Shown: positions 34,367 through 45,456 of the stretch, in pieces | How positions within the stretch are numbered: the stretch's first letter is position 1 | How the letters are laid out: every line of letters starts with the position of its first letter | Notes under the pieces: generated by a model | What the model was told of the DNA's origin: nothing | The model's input: the letters and a program-made list of their open reading frames with translations, nothing else | Database searches by the model: none | Assembly (NCBI GenBank): GCA_963383645.1 | Contig: OY726558.1 | Span: forward strand, 184,753,634 to 184,817,633 | Source: Muscardinus avellanarius | Taxonomy: Eukaryota > Chordata > Mammalia > Rodentia > Gliridae | DNA length: 64,000 nt | Direction: 5' to 3' | Position numbers and translations under genes: made by a program

Positions 34367-34929
34367 AGAACGATATTTTTTAACCTTGAATATTGTGTAT
34401 AATAGGAGATGGTAGCTACTCAATAAATGCTGATAGAACTTAATTCAATTACCTGACTTAGTTTATAGTTGTATATCATTGATGAAGAACCCTTTTCTGT
34501 AATAATGGCCACAAAGTCTAACTAGTAAAAAATTTACTTCACTGGATGGCTTGGAGAGTCACTAGCTATGAACACATTCCTGCTTCTATTCCCCAGGAGC
34601 ACACTACTCAGGTCAAAACCACGAAAACCCTCATAAAACCACTTGCAATCCTACCAACTCTTGGGATACTCCACCATCTGCTCATGTGACTTTCATCCTG
34701 AGGACTTCTCTTTGAAGTAGTTCATTTTCTTGGTCCACTGGCTCAATCCATGTAGCTGGCAGGTCAGCAGGCTTCCATTTTAAGCACATTGAGAGGCCGC
34801 AATCCCTTGTTGGGTCTCCCTGCCTTTGCCAAAGTTGATCTGTACCTATCTGTATATGCCATGCAAGTTGTATTCCAAATCAGAGAGCCTACCCACAATC
34901 ACTCACACACACATACACAAACAAGCACT
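34367..34929. other. Unique DNA, no gene
   Basis: No gene or named repeat. Confidence 0.5.
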
Positions 34930-35012
34930 GGCATAGTATATTATATAGGGTTCCCCAGAGAAAGAGAACTGACAAGGGTGTGTGTGTGTATGTGTCTGTG
35001 TGTATGTATGAC

Positions 35013-35043
<31 letters not shown>

Positions 35044-35200
35044 GAGAGAGACAGGGACAGAGAAGAGGGAGAGAAGTTCCAAAGAATGGACTCCTGTCAC
35101 TGAGGAGGTAAATCCACATTTTCCAGGTGAGGCCAGCAGTCTACAAACCCAAAGAAGAGACACAATTTGAATCCAAAGACCCACTGGTACCAGCATTTCT
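34930..35200 (+). repeat. Old interspersed repeat with GT/GA arrays
   Basis: AGGGTTCCCCAGAGAAAGAG starts the same repeat type as at 5972. A GT-rich array (34979-35010) and a GA-rich array (35011-35075) follow, then AGGTAAATCCACATTTTCC and CAAAGACCCACTGGTACCAG-like sequence of the same repeat. Confidence 0.55.
34979..35075 (+). repeat. Compound (GT)n-(GA)n microsatellite
   Basis: Interrupted GT units followed by a purine GA run of about 60 bases. Confidence 0.95.
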
Positions 35201-35255
35201 TCTTGGGAAATGTACTTTTGTTCTCATAACATGATCTCTTTTTTAGAGGATAAGA

Positions 35256-35620
35256 AGATTAAGATTAAACCCAGAGGCATTCTACCTCCAACCTATACCC
35301 ACAGCGCTTTTTATTATCTTTATTTTTATTTTATTTTATTTTTTTTTTGCAGGTCTGGGAATGGAACCCAGGGGCATTCAACCTCTGAGCTACACCCCCT
35401 GCCCTATTTTTTATTTTTTTATTTTGAAACAGGGTCTCACTAAATTGCAGAGGGCCTCACTAAGTAGCTGAGGCTGTTCATGAACTAAGATACTCCTGTC
35501 TTAGCCTCCCAAAAGTCTTGAGAGTCTTGCTAAATTGTTGAGACTGGCCTCAAACCTTAATCCTCCTGTCTCAGCCTCCCAAGCACTGGGATTACAGGTA
35601 CATGCCGCTGCACTAGACTC
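35256..35620 (-). mobile_element. Nested B1-dID SINEs, same orientation
   Basis: An outer ID tail (about 35262-35320) is followed by a T-rich linker, then a second ID tail and B1 part (about 35340-35512, GCAGGTCTGGGAATGGAACC), then a further B1 body (35513-35620) ending GGTACATGCCGCTGC. The order ID, ID-B1, B1 fits one SINE inserted into the A-rich linker of another in the same orientation, with some loss at the inner head. Confidence 0.75.
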
Positions 35621-36254
35621 ATGAAACAAAATCTTAATTGGCTTTCTTGTAAGAATGCCCCAGCTGTCCTTGTTAATTGTTGATGAAGAGATCAGTAAAA
35701 GGATACTATATGTCTTGGTTCCAAATCTTGACTTTGATGGAAATACCCTTAAACACAAACACATGAGGCTTGTAGAATTAAGTGCTAGTATAAAGACTGT
35801 CATACTTTCATGATACATTCTAGAAGAATCTGCACTTCTCATAACATTTGTTTCTTAACTAGCTACCATAAAACTTCTTTATTATAGAGTCCATAAAGCA
35901 TTTTAACCTCCTAAATTCAATTCATAAAATAGCCATTAAGTGCCTACAATGTACCCATTTGTAATGTTATTAATAGCAATTATGAGACCAATTCCGGCCA
36001 GCAAGAAGAGGGTGACATGCATTGAAAATATGATCATAAAGAACCTGTATACTATGATCTTGGTGAAGAATTCTCTGCTTTATCTACACAGCCAGAAAAT
36101 AGGAAGTTTTGTCCCTCTAGTCTAATGAAATGTGTTTTCTCTGAGTATGCAAATTCCAGGAATAAAGGATGTGGAAGATGATTCTTAATGCCACCAGCCA
36201 TGTTCCTAGAACGTACCACACGGCAAGAAGCTGCTCAGAAACCTTTCACAGAGC
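35621..36254. other. Unique DNA, no gene
   Basis: No recognisable gene. The part near 35935-36060 has an L2/MIR-like phrase (AAGTGCCTACAATGTACCC) but is too short to assign. Confidence 0.4.
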
Positions 36255-36470
36255 CCTGTGGTCAGTGAGCTATGCCAAATCCAGATTGTGGCCTGTTTTT
36301 GTGCATCTTGCAAGTTAAAAATGGTTTCTGAATTTTTAAAGGGCTGTAAAAGGGGCAAAGCAGAGCTAAAGATGTGGCAGAGACCATTTGTGGCCACAGA
36401 CCCTAAAATATGTATTATCTGAACTCCTACCAATCAAGTTAACAAGTTGGCCAGCCCCTGGTTTATAAAA
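36255..36470 (+). mobile_element. hAT-like DNA transposon fossil
   Basis: Phrases such as GCCAAATCCAGATTGTGGCC, CCTGTTTTTGTGCAT, GGCAGAGACCATTTGTGGCC, AAAATATGTATTATCTG and GTTGGCCAGCCCCTGG appear in the order of a well-known non-autonomous mammalian DNA transposon. The exact family is not named. Confidence 0.65.
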
Positions 36471-36516
36471 TGAATTTCGAACTCCATAGCATGTCATATG
36501 GGGTCTTGCAGACTAC

Positions 36517-36713
36517 AAAGGCAAACGGGGTCAGACGTGGTGGCACACATCTGTAATCCCAGTACTTGGGAGGCTGAGACAGGAAGACTGCAGGTTCTAG
36601 AACAGACTCAGCAACTTAGCAAGACACTCTGGTTCTAAAAAACTAAAAATAAAAATAAAATAGAACTGAAGGAGGAGTTAAGAAGTAGAACACCCTGGGT
36701 TCAATACTCAGAA

Positions 36714-36744
<31 letters not shown>

Positions 36745-36751
36745 AGGCAAA
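36517..36751 (+). mobile_element. B1-dID SINE with short TSD
   Basis: SINE body 36526-36711 followed by an (AAAT)n tail at 36712-36744. AAAGGCAAA at 36517-36525 recurs at 36743-36751. Confidence 0.88.
36712..36744 (+). repeat. (AAAT)n microsatellite
   Basis: SINE tail expanded into eight AAAT units. Confidence 0.95.
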
Positions 36752-37346
36752 TAGATAGGCTAACTGTACTTCAAATGGCCCCTGCATGTTCTTCTTTTCC
36801 TCTCCTATTACCTATAATCACCCTTACACTAATGAACCACTCGAGATCCTCATCTCTACGAAGCTGCACCTGGCAGCTCAGTTCTGTGGGAATGTCTTTT
36901 CTTGAACTCCAGCAGGAGCTGGGATTTGTTTCACTCATGGGTGATGATCCCCCTTCTTATATCCCTATCCTCATCTAGCCCCATCTTCCCAGCACAAGTG
37001 TAAGATCCTCACAGGGCTCAATTCTGACAGTGTCATGCAGATGTTTAGTGTCACTTTTGCAGATATTAAGGACTTGCTGGATCCTGTAACTTTCCTTTCT
37101 TATGAAGTAACAATTGAGAGACATCATTCATGAGCAATCACTATCGCCAAGTATTGCCAAACCTAAGTATCCATCTTTTTCCTTTGTTTAATTCTCACAA
37201 AATTTTAGATGATAGTTGTAAATATTTTATTTTTATACATAAGGTTGATGTTACTAGTTTCTTTGTAAGTAATATTTAATATTTATTGGGTTAAGTAACA
37301 TTCCCGTTTATACCTATGTTCATTTAATAAATATTTATTAAGGTTT
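36752..37346. other. Unique DNA, no gene
   Basis: No gene or named repeat. Confidence 0.5.
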
Positions 37347-37521
37347 TTTGGTACTAGGGATTGATCCAAAAAATTCTACATCTGAGCTATACCCAATACT
37401 ATTTTATTTTTATTTATATTTTTATTTTTATGGTACCAGGGATTGAACCCTGGGGTATTCTACCTTCAAGTTGAACCCCAGCCCTTTTTATTCTTTTTTT
37501 TTTTGAAACAGGGTCTTGCTA
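37347..37521 (-). mobile_element. Two tandem ID-type SINE tails, 5'-truncated
   Basis: GGTACTAGGGATTGATCC starts one ID tail, and GGTACCAGGGATTGAACCC at 37431 starts a second, separated by a T-rich linker. Only a short B1 piece (GAAACAGGGTCTTGC) follows before Tigger-type sequence. It is another same-orientation SINE stack, with the B1 heads missing. Confidence 0.75.
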
Positions 37522-37975
37522 AGTTGCATACAACCTGTGCACATCCTCCAGTATCTTTTAATTAATCTTCAGATTGCTTAAAAAACCAAATACAGTGTCA
37601 GTACATAGCTGGGTAGCTGGGTAGCTGGGTGTGGAAGCACTCACATGTAACTCTAATACTTGGGAGGCTGAGACAGAGGACTGTAGGTTTCAGGCCAGCC
37701 TCAGCAACTTAGCAAGGCTCTCAGTAACTTGAGGAGACCTGTTTCCAAATGTAAAATAAAATAGGGCTGAGGATATAGCTTGGAGGTAGAATATTCTTGG
37801 GTTAAATCCCCACTACCACAAAAATAAATTGATTAATTAAATTTAAAAATAATCACTACATATGTAGTTGTTATTCTGTATTTAGAGAATGATGACTAGC
37901 AAAAAAAATGTCTGTCTTTGTATCTGTACAGATGTAACTTTTTCTCAAATATTTTTTACCTCTGATAGTATCAAA
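37522..37975 (-). mobile_element. Tigger-type DNA transposon fossil, split by a SINE
   Basis: CATACAACCTGTGCACATCC, then TCTTCAGATTGCTT before the SINE, and ATATGTAGTTGTTATTCTG, AATGATGACTAGC, GTACAGATGTAAC and CAAATATTTTTTACC after it, follow the interior of the TcMar-Tigger MITE that is also seen at 52024. The SINE at 37605-37830 interrupts it. Orientation is tentative. Confidence 0.72.
37605..37830 (+). mobile_element. B1-dID SINE inside the Tigger fossil
   Basis: The head is preceded by a triple AGCTGGGT repeat (37607-37630). Body, linker and ID tail follow, ending CCCACTACCACAAAAATAAA. Confidence 0.88.
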
Positions 37976-38572
37976 GGATGTGGAACTCACAAATAAAGAG
38001 AGCTGATCACACTTACCATTATCAAGCTTAAAAATGATTCAGATAGCAAATGGCATCTATCTTTTACCACAGTTAAATGTTTGAAAAAAATAAAGTTAAT
38101 AAAGTTCTATTCCTGCCCCGAAGAAATCTTCAGCACATTAACAATGCTTTAAAATTATCACAGGAGCCTTCAAAGTAACAATCACTGCATGAACTCAAGA
38201 ATCTCAGAGTGACCCACAAGCCAGGGCACCTGAAAATGTTAAAGTCTGCTTGTTCTTCACATTTGTGGAAGTGCAATCTCCACTGACGTAATAAGTACAG
38301 ACTCTGAGAAGTCTTCTCTACACCTTTCTCTGTCAAACAGAAACTTCACTCTCAACTCCAGGGTGTAGACACTAAATATCTCATAATTTATTATTTCTCT
38401 TCAATGTGTTATGTCTTCCCTTTTCTAATACAACAGATAAACTACATAGAAAACTACATTTTGTGTTGGTTTGCATATAGTATAAGAGGTGACCTTGGTG
38501 CTGAAGTGGTAAATACACATGGGTGGCACCTGTCAATGTTGTCCTGTGCAACCTGTGACCGGAGCCACTGCT
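37976..38572. other. Unique DNA, no gene
   Basis: No gene or named repeat. Confidence 0.5.
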
Positions 38573-38586
38573 GGCTCCATCAGGTT

Positions 38587-38621
<35 letters not shown>

Positions 38622-38837
38622 GGTTGTACTGGGGGTGGAACCCAGAGGCTTTCTACCTCCGGGCTATACTCCCAGACCTTTTTTTATATTTTATTTGGAA
38701 ACAGGGTCTCACTAAGTTGCTGAGAGCCTCACTAAGTAGCTGAGGCTGGCTTTGAACCCGTGCAATCCTCCTGTCTCAGCCTCCCAAGCGCGGGGATTAC
38801 AAGCATGCACCACCACAACCGGCTCCATCAGGTTTTA
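38573..38837 (-). mobile_element. B1-dID SINE with perfect 17-base TSD
   Basis: GGCTCCATCAGGTTTTA occurs at 38573-38589 and 38821-38837. Between them is a complete SINE with a (TTTA)n tail complement, full ID tail and a B1 body that keeps CpGs (CCTCCGGGC, AAGCGCGGGG). One of the youngest insertions here. Confidence 0.96.
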
Positions 38838-39160
38838 AATAATTTAGAGGCATAACTTGGGTCCAAATTTTCATACCACAAAATAGCAAAATCATCAACT
38901 ATATAAATATTATTCTGTGACAGGGACTTATTAAGATTTACTAAGGACTCTTTCCACTTTAAAGAAATTTTTAGGAAAGTTTAATTTTAAGAAATTTTAG
39001 GAAATTTGAAGAGAGTTATGCAGAGGAAAAGCTAAATACCAACAGAAGACTAAAAATACAAAGAAAATTAAGGAAGGAAACACTTAAGAAGATGTTTAAT
39101 TTCAAGTATTAAAAACTACCAATAAAAGCTTTTTGTGTGTCTTATTTTTTTCAAGGAGAC
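38838..39160. other. AT-rich unique DNA
   Basis: Includes imperfect repeats of TTTAGGAAA/TTTAAGAAA near 38960-39010; nothing else seen. Confidence 0.45.
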
Positions 39161-39385
39161 CTCGAAAAATGAAAAAATATGTACCTGAATCTTGGAATGT
39201 TAGGAGCCAAAAGGGGTGAAGAGAGAATTGTTAATGGTTACACATGTGTAGTTGAACAGTGGTAATAACTTCTAATGTTCTATAGCACTATAGGATAACT
39301 ATGGCTGACAAAAATTAATTGTATATTTCAAAGTAACTAGGAGGAAGGATTTTGAATATCTAAAGCATACACGGGTATGTGCATG

Positions 39386-39434
<49 letters not shown>

Positions 39435-39560
39435 ACTTGATGTCATGAACTTGCCAGTTTTCTTGATCTGATCATTTCAAATAATATACATGTACCAACA
39501 TATCACACCATGCCCTATACATATATACAGTTATGATGTGTCAAAAAAATTTAACAAATA
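39161..39560 (+). mobile_element. L1M-type 3'UTR fossil
   Basis: TTGTTAATGGTTACACA, TATAGCACTATAGGATAAC, AAAATTAATTGTATATTTCA and, after the CA array, TGTACCAACATATCACACC and CAGTTATGATGTGTC match old L1 3'UTR in sense. Confidence 0.78.
39381..39432 (+). repeat. (CA)n array with GCGCGC lead
   Basis: GCATGCGCGCGC followed by about 20 CA units. The whole stretch is alternating purine-pyrimidine. Confidence 0.95.
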
Positions 39561-39644
39561 TATGCAGGAAAGACTAGAACAGGAGTTTTCAACTGGAAGT
39601 GATTTTGCATGTTCAGGGATGTTCAGCAAGGCAGCAAGGTCTGG

Positions 39645-39646
<2 letters not shown>

Positions 39647-39684
<38 letters not shown>

Positions 39685-40084
39685 GGAGATTAAACAAAAG
39701 CATTCTACTTCCAGGCTACACCCCTAGTCCTATTTATTTATTTACTTACTTATTTATTTTTGCAGTACTGGGGAATAAACCCAGGGCACTCTACCTCCAA
39801 ACCAGCCTTATTTTTTACTTCTTATTTTGAATCAGGGTCTCACTGAGTTGCAAAAGGCCTCACTAAGTAACTGAGGCTGTCCACAAACCATGATCCTCCT
39901 GTCTCAGCCTCTCAAATGCTGGGATTACAAGCATGCGCCACCATGCCCATCTTATTTGTTTATTTTGAAACAGTCTTGCTAGGTTGCTGAGAGTATCCCT
40001 AGATTGCTAAGGCTGGCCATGAACCTGTAAACCTCCAGTCTCAGCCTCCCAAGGGATTACAGGTATGCACCACCATGCTTGGCT
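39647..40084 (-). mobile_element. Nested B1-dID SINEs, same orientation
   Basis: (GT)n (39647-39681) leads into an outer ID tail (39682-39735). An inner complete SINE follows at about 39760-39952 (GCAGTACTGGGGAATAAACC to CGCCACCATGCCCAT), then the outer B1 body (39953-40084) ending CCACCATGCTTGGCT. The inner copy sits in the A-rich linker of the outer one. Confidence 0.85.
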
Positions 40085-40299
40085 TAGAAACATTTTTGAT
40101 AGATTGAGGTTGGGAAACTCCGGATTTACACTAAACTCTTCCAGAAAAAGGATGTTACTAAATTGCTGATGGGTGAAGGAGATGAAAGCATGTTGGATAC
40201 CAGGGCTGGAGAGCAAAAACAACAGTAAGGTAAGTGAAAATCTTCAGGCAGCCGTATCCAGGTGCTACAGGTCCAGCTTGAGCTTTAGAGGTCTGTTCT
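40085..40299. other. Unique DNA
   Basis: No gene seen. Confidence 0.4.
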
Positions 40300-40420
40300 T
40301 ATGAGATGTGAGACTTATTTGGTTTCTCCAAGCCTATTTTCCCTTATCTATAAAAGGAGATATTATTTACCTCTTCTATTTATTGTCAAGGTCAAATGAG
40401 ATAACTTTAAGTGTCTCTCG
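40300..40420 (-). mobile_element. MIR-type SINE fossil
   Basis: GACTTATTTGG, TCCAAGCCTATTTTCCCTTA, TCTATAAAAGGAGATATTAT and CAAATGAGATAA follow the reverse complement order of the MIR core. Confidence 0.65.
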
Positions 40421-42084
40421 CCAAGGAAAGACAAGAGGAGGCCAATCAATAGATAGGGCACTGCTGTCCAATTCTGTAGACCCTGGAGATTACTGAGCTT
40501 CATATGCTGACTCTCAATTACTACTGCAACCAAACTAAAGCTAGCTAGGTCTGCTTTTATTATCTGTTGTCAATCTTTCATTCACTTATTCCACAAATAC
40601 ATCTTTAGTGATCCTTCTGTTCACGTACCATTCTCTTCTTCAAAGGCATATATTTTATACTTGTAAATCATCTCAATTCCAAGAGCATGTTTTCAATAAT
40701 TAAAGTGAAATATATCATAGTATTTACTGGGAGGGGGAGAGCTATCATTTTCTCAGAGAAAAACAGAATTCCTAACAACAATAAAAAAATAATATGGGAG
40801 GGAATCGCATCAAGGCTCTCAGTGAGTAACATACAGATGACCCCAAACTTGTAAATCAATTCTTTCCTGAACACAGATAATAAGGGATAATTCTACAATA
40901 TCTCTTAATGATACTTGAAATTCACCTTTTACTCTTGATGTCACATCAAAGAGTTCTTTCTTCTTGTGATCAAGTTCTCTTTACTCACATAAATCATATT
41001 TTTCTTAGTCATGTCACTAAATTTTGTCTTCAGCCTTTCTTCAAAAGCAAACTCCCTTTGTTAAAATCATTGCTATGCTCAGTGGTAAATGGATTACCTC
41101 TGCTTGATCAGGTAAACATAAGATTTGCTACAAATAGCCTTGGCTGGGACTGCTGTCCGTGTTGTGTCCCTAGACCCTGGTAAACCTGAACACTGCTCAT
41201 CACATCTGGTTTAAGGTGTGGCATTGTACATGGGAAGAATGGGAGAGAGCACCAGAAACATGAGCCCTGTTTGGCTAAAAACAGCCGTGGAAGGACACAG
41301 GCTACAAAATAGTCCATGTTGGCCAAAATAACCAAGAAAGGATGTCATTTCAACTATTTGAGATGTGACTTGAAAGATAAATAGGTGCTCAGCGGGCAGA
41401 AAAATTAGGAGAGAGTGTTCAGGTCAAAACAAATGCTTAGAGCTAAAGAAGATTTGCTCCTGGAAACTCAGCCTCCACAGCTGTGGGATGCAATGGGCAG
41501 CTCATCTCAGCTAGGTTAGGGTGATGTGGGATAGAGAAAGGAGGCATTCAGGAAGGAAAAGTAAATTATAAATTTAATATAAGAACCTGGTGCTGAAAAG
41601 CTTCAGTCTTTACTCCCAAAACCGGTTCTCTTTCCCAGCCCGGACTCTTCCAAATTCCTAGGAAATCTTTAGATGCTAGAGTTAACTAAAAGAAATTAAT
41701 AATTGCCCTGGGTGTTGATAATAAGACAAGTATCACATCTTTAAAAACCTATATTTTAGGACACTCTCTAGCGTATGTGTCAATCAGATGATGAAGATCA
41801 CAATCAGCCTTAGAACTCTAAGGTTGGCTTAGGGTCTACCAGACTGAGAGCATCCTTCCTATTTTACAAAATAAAGACAGTAACAACCTCCTGTTTGTGC
41901 TTTTAGAAAGATCCTCTGGTTACAATGTGCAAGATGGATGGGAAAAGGCAAGACCAGGGAGTAAGTACAGCAAACACCAACACAGACAGCTTTTCACTTA
42001 CAAACTTGATCTTGTGACTGTTGTCCCAGATTATAAAGGTGGCATTCCTACACATATTTTAATCTGCATATATTGCCTGGTGGG
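40421..42084. other. Unique DNA, no gene
   Basis: Several short frames but no recognisable protein or named repeat. Near 40570-40640 there is a weak L2-like phrase. Confidence 0.45.
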
Positions 42085-42165
42085 AGCATCAACCCTTCAT
42101 TTCTCCAGAAAAAAGAGAACCAATAGGATGGAGATATATCGATGGATTGATAGGTAGATACATAT
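42085..42165 (+). repeat. Old interspersed repeat fragment
   Basis: TCTCCAGAAAAAAGAGAACC with AATAGGATGGAGATATATCG is the same repeat type as at 5972 and 34930. Confidence 0.5.
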
Positions 42166-42402
42166 TTATAATAGTAGAAACCCTTCAAGACTAGGAAATC
42201 ACTTTATTCAATCAGCTATAACTCAGCCATTGTAAACATAGGATTTTGAATTTAGTTTTCAACAATCCCAATCCTGCAGTTATAGGAGTTAAGGGTTTTT
42301 TGGCGGGTAAATATTTCAAATAATTTATATAGCACTAGAACAAGGAATTAAAATTCCTGAGTTTATTTTTTTGTTTACATATTGTCCAACAATATTAGAA
42401 AC
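42166..42402. other. Unique DNA
   Basis: Nothing recognised. Confidence 0.4.
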
Positions 42403-42520
42403 ATGCCAAGTATGATGGCATCTGTGTGTAATCTCAGTATCTGGGAGACTGAAACAGGAGTATTGAAGGTTCAAGACCAGCGTCAGTAATTTAATGAGAC
42501 TCTCAGTGTACACGACTCTA
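42403..42520 (+). mobile_element. SINE fragment, B1 part only
   Basis: ATGCCAAGTATGATGGCATC, GTGTAATCTCAGTATCTGGG and TTCAAGACCAGCGTCAG mark the B1 body. The ID tail is missing. Confidence 0.75.
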
Positions 42521-43099
42521 CTATATAAAATTTCTTTAACACTCCTTAAATCCCAAACTCTCACCCAACTTCTCCTTCTTTTCTCGTTGCTATACATCCT
42601 TAGTACCTGACACACATTTGAATTTCATCCCACTAATTATAAATCATATCCCAGTCAATCCCACAAACTATTCTCTGAAATCAAAGAGAAACCATGATGA
42701 TGAACTAATTGACAATTTTCAATTTTCAGACCACATGTTTATAAAGAATATTTCTTCTCTTGGTTTACTAAAACCAATATTTTCTGGATTTGTAACTCTG
42801 GCAAGAGGATTTCTCAGTCCCCATCTTCATCTCTCTTTCCTTCATTTCTAAATATATTTTCCAAGGTTATTTCCTCAACCCCCTTCTCACATTTTAAGTA
42901 ATCCCTAGTCATTTTTATCCTATGTGTATCAATTTTCTTTATTTATCAGAGCTCATGGTCTCTGAATGATACTTCTTCACTACCTACTTATTACACCCAA
43001 TTGGTAGGCCCGCAAGCATCTATTAAGTCCGATTCTCCAAATTCTACCCAGATTCTTTCCCAAAGCTGCCATTTCCTCCTTATTCCCAACCTTATATAT
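42521..43099. other. Pyrimidine-rich DNA, possibly older L2
   Basis: No coding gene. The C/T-rich plus strand continues into the L2 at 43100, so it may be eroded L2, but I cannot show it. Confidence 0.35.
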
Positions 43100-43460
43100 A
43101 GGCTTTCCTTCTTTCTGGTGGTTTAAATAAGAAATCTTGGGGGTTTTCTAGGTTTCCTTATCTCTTACTTACTTTAACGCACTCCTGGACATGCATTTTC
43201 AACCACCTAAGTATCTGTTTTATATTCTTGTTCTCCATGTCAATTGACATTACCTTACCTGAAGCATAATCACCTCTTACCTAGAATACTGCAGGAGGAT
43301 CCTAACTGATCAGTCTGCCTCTTACCTTATGTCACAGCATCAATTTGCTTTCTCCTGGACACACTTCAAATCTACTACACTAATGTTCCTAAAAATATCC
43401 ATGTAATATGACTCAATTCTTGAAAAACCCTTTATATAACCCATAGAAATAAATCTGTAT
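43100..43460 (+). mobile_element. L2 LINE fossil
   Basis: ATCACCTCTTACCTAGAATA, CTGCAGGAGGATCCTAACTG, CTCCTGGACACACTTC, TAATGTTCCTAAAAATATCC and ACTCAATTCTTGAAAAACCC follow L2 in the sense orientation. The start is approximate. Confidence 0.75.
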
Positions 43461-43499
43461 AGTTATCAACATAAACAAAACTGTCCACCACGTGATTTC

Positions 43500-43915
43500 T
43501 ATGTTGCTCTGTGTGTGAGTTGGCTTTTTGTTTTTGTGGTCAACCACTCAGAGAGGGAAACTCATTTGGCTCACAATTTCAGTGGTGCAGTCCATGACAG
43601 GCCAGCTGCAAAGTAGAAATATCAGATCAGCAGAGTTTGGCAGAGGAAAGCTTCTCAGCTCATAGGAGGGAGGGAAGAAGAGAAAGAAAGTTCTTAAGAC
43701 CATACCCCCAGTAACCCACCTCCTCTAGCTATGCCCTTTCTGCCTCTAGTTACCACCCAGTAAATCCATTTAAAGGACTAAACAATCAGTGAAGTAATTC
43801 ACTGATGAGGTTAACACCCCATGATTCAATGATTTCTCCTCTGAGTAATTCTTCATTGTCAACACATAAACTTTTCTGGGAGACATTTCAGGTCCAAACC
43901 ATAATGCTCCCCACA
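43500..43915 (+). repeat. Old interspersed repeat, same family as 18960
   Basis: GGCTCACAATTTCAGTGGTG near the start, then GTAACCCACCTCCTC, TGCCTCTAGTTACCACC, CAGTAAATCCATTTAAA, AATTCACTGATGAGGTTA and finally GGTCCAAACCATAATG. It is more complete than the copy at 18960. The family is not named. Confidence 0.6.
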
Positions 43916-44684
43916 ATATCTCTTATCTTCTTTGTGTCATGCCTGTTCTCTATAACTACGCAACTGCCGACACCATTCTTTTCTCTGTTGGTTACTTTTC
44001 TCTCATATCCACTGTACACCAGGGATTGTGCTCAAATCCAGGAATACAAAAGTGAATGAGGTTTACACAGAGCAAACATTCAATAACTGTGTGTTTAATG
44101 AAAGTATAAGACAGAAACAAAAATAAATAAGTGCAGAAAATGATTACACAAAACAGTGGGATGCCTAGGAGAATAATGTGGTTGATTCTTCCTGTGAGGA
44201 GTCAGGGAATCAGGAAAAGCTGTCTTAGAGAGCTATCTAAGGCACATGTTCACCAGGTCAATAGGATGAAAGAATAATTCCATAGCAGAAGAATAGTCTG
44301 AACACAAACTATAAAAAAAAAGCAATTCATGCCAAAGAAAGCTGCAAGTATTTCCAATTGAGTAATATACAGAAAGTCACAGAGAGGGCTGAGGAAGTAT
44401 GATATTGAATGATAAGACAATAAGACATGAATAGGAGTCCACAAATAATAAGGTTGACAAGAATGATCAAGGAGGAAAATCATGAAAAGATACTTATACA
44501 AGTTACTCATTGTTAAGACAATAGAACAACTGAGTGGGAATGATTCTGGGGAAGATGAAGGGTGAGCCCAGAGATCAGGGTATCCTTGCGGATGACTGTT
44601 GGAGTCCTGCAGGTGGATGATGAACATCAATCAAGCAATAACAAAAAAGTGATTAAGAAGAAAACCAAATATGTGAATACAATA
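43916..44684. other. Unique DNA, possibly an L2 3' end at 43985-44110
   Basis: CACTGTACACCAGGGATTGT and AAACATTCAATAACTGTG resemble the last part of L2. The rest has no named feature. Confidence 0.4.
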
Positions 44685-45000
44685 GGCTGGATGTCTGTGC
44701 CCCTCTAGAATTTACATATTGACTTATGACATTTGATATGATAGTAATGAAAGGTTAGATCTCTCAGGGGTGACTCGATCATGATGAGGGAACCTTCATG
44801 AATGGGGCTCATGTTCTTCTAGAAAAGGCCTCAAAGATCTTCCCTGCCCCTTCTACCATGTAAGGACACAGCACAAACCAGAAAGCAGGCACCAAATCTG
44901 CCAGCAACTTATTTTGGAATCCCTAGATTCTAGGACTGTGGAAAATAAATGCCTGTGGTTTATAAGCTAGCTAACCTTTCATAGTTTGATATAGCATCCC
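44685..45000 (+). mobile_element. Solo LTR fossil, ERVL-MaLR-like
   Basis: GGCTGGATGTCTGTGCCCCT at the start, CATGAATGGGGCTCATG, CACAGCACAAACCAGAAAGC, and near the end GGAAAATAAATGCCTGTGG with AGCATCCCAAACAGACTAGG follow the order of MLT/MST-type LTRs. No internal retroviral sequence is seen beside it. Confidence 0.6.
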
Positions 45001-45260
45001 AAACAGACTAGGAGAGTAAACTAGTGAAGAAACAAACATGAACAAAAATAACGGCAGGTCGGCTGTGGTTTGCAGTTACCTTACTTTCTATCACAGCAAC
45101 AGTTTGCTTCCCCCTCCTGAACATTTCCTCTCCAAGTACACTTATCATATTGGATGGACAGAAGACAGAATAGACACATTGATTCCTGGTTTTCTAGTTA
45201 AGGTAATTTCCTGATTCTCCTATGACAGTTGAACCATTTTTGTAAAATGAAAAGTTTAAT
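45001..45260. other. Unique DNA
   Basis: Nothing recognised. Confidence 0.4.
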
Positions 45261-45456
45261 ATTTTTTTGGGGGGGTGGTACTGGGGTTCCTGGAAGCCCT
45301 TCTACCTCCGGGCTACACTCCCAGATCTACTTTTACATTTTTATTTGGAAACAGGGTCTCCTAAGCCAGCGCGCACGGCTGGCTTCGAACCTGCGCGATC
45401 CTCCTGTCTCTGCCTCCCAAGTGCGGGGATTACAAGCATGTGCCACCACGCCCGGT
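45261..45456 (-). mobile_element. B1-dID SINE
   Basis: GGTGGTACTGGGGTTCCTGG through ID tail, linker and B1 body to CCACGCCCGG. It keeps several CpGs (CAGCGCGCACGGC, CTGCGCGATCC) and looks recent. Open frames across it are SINE translations. Confidence 0.94.

Noticed and set aside
34789..35196. Frames of 76-104 codons rich in Arg-Glu or Ser-Leu
   Set aside because: They are produced by the GT/GA microsatellite read in different frames.
44250..44630. 126-codon minus-strand frame
   Set aside because: Hydrophobic translation with no domain, no splice or promoter signal, in AT-rich DNA; not enough to call a gene.
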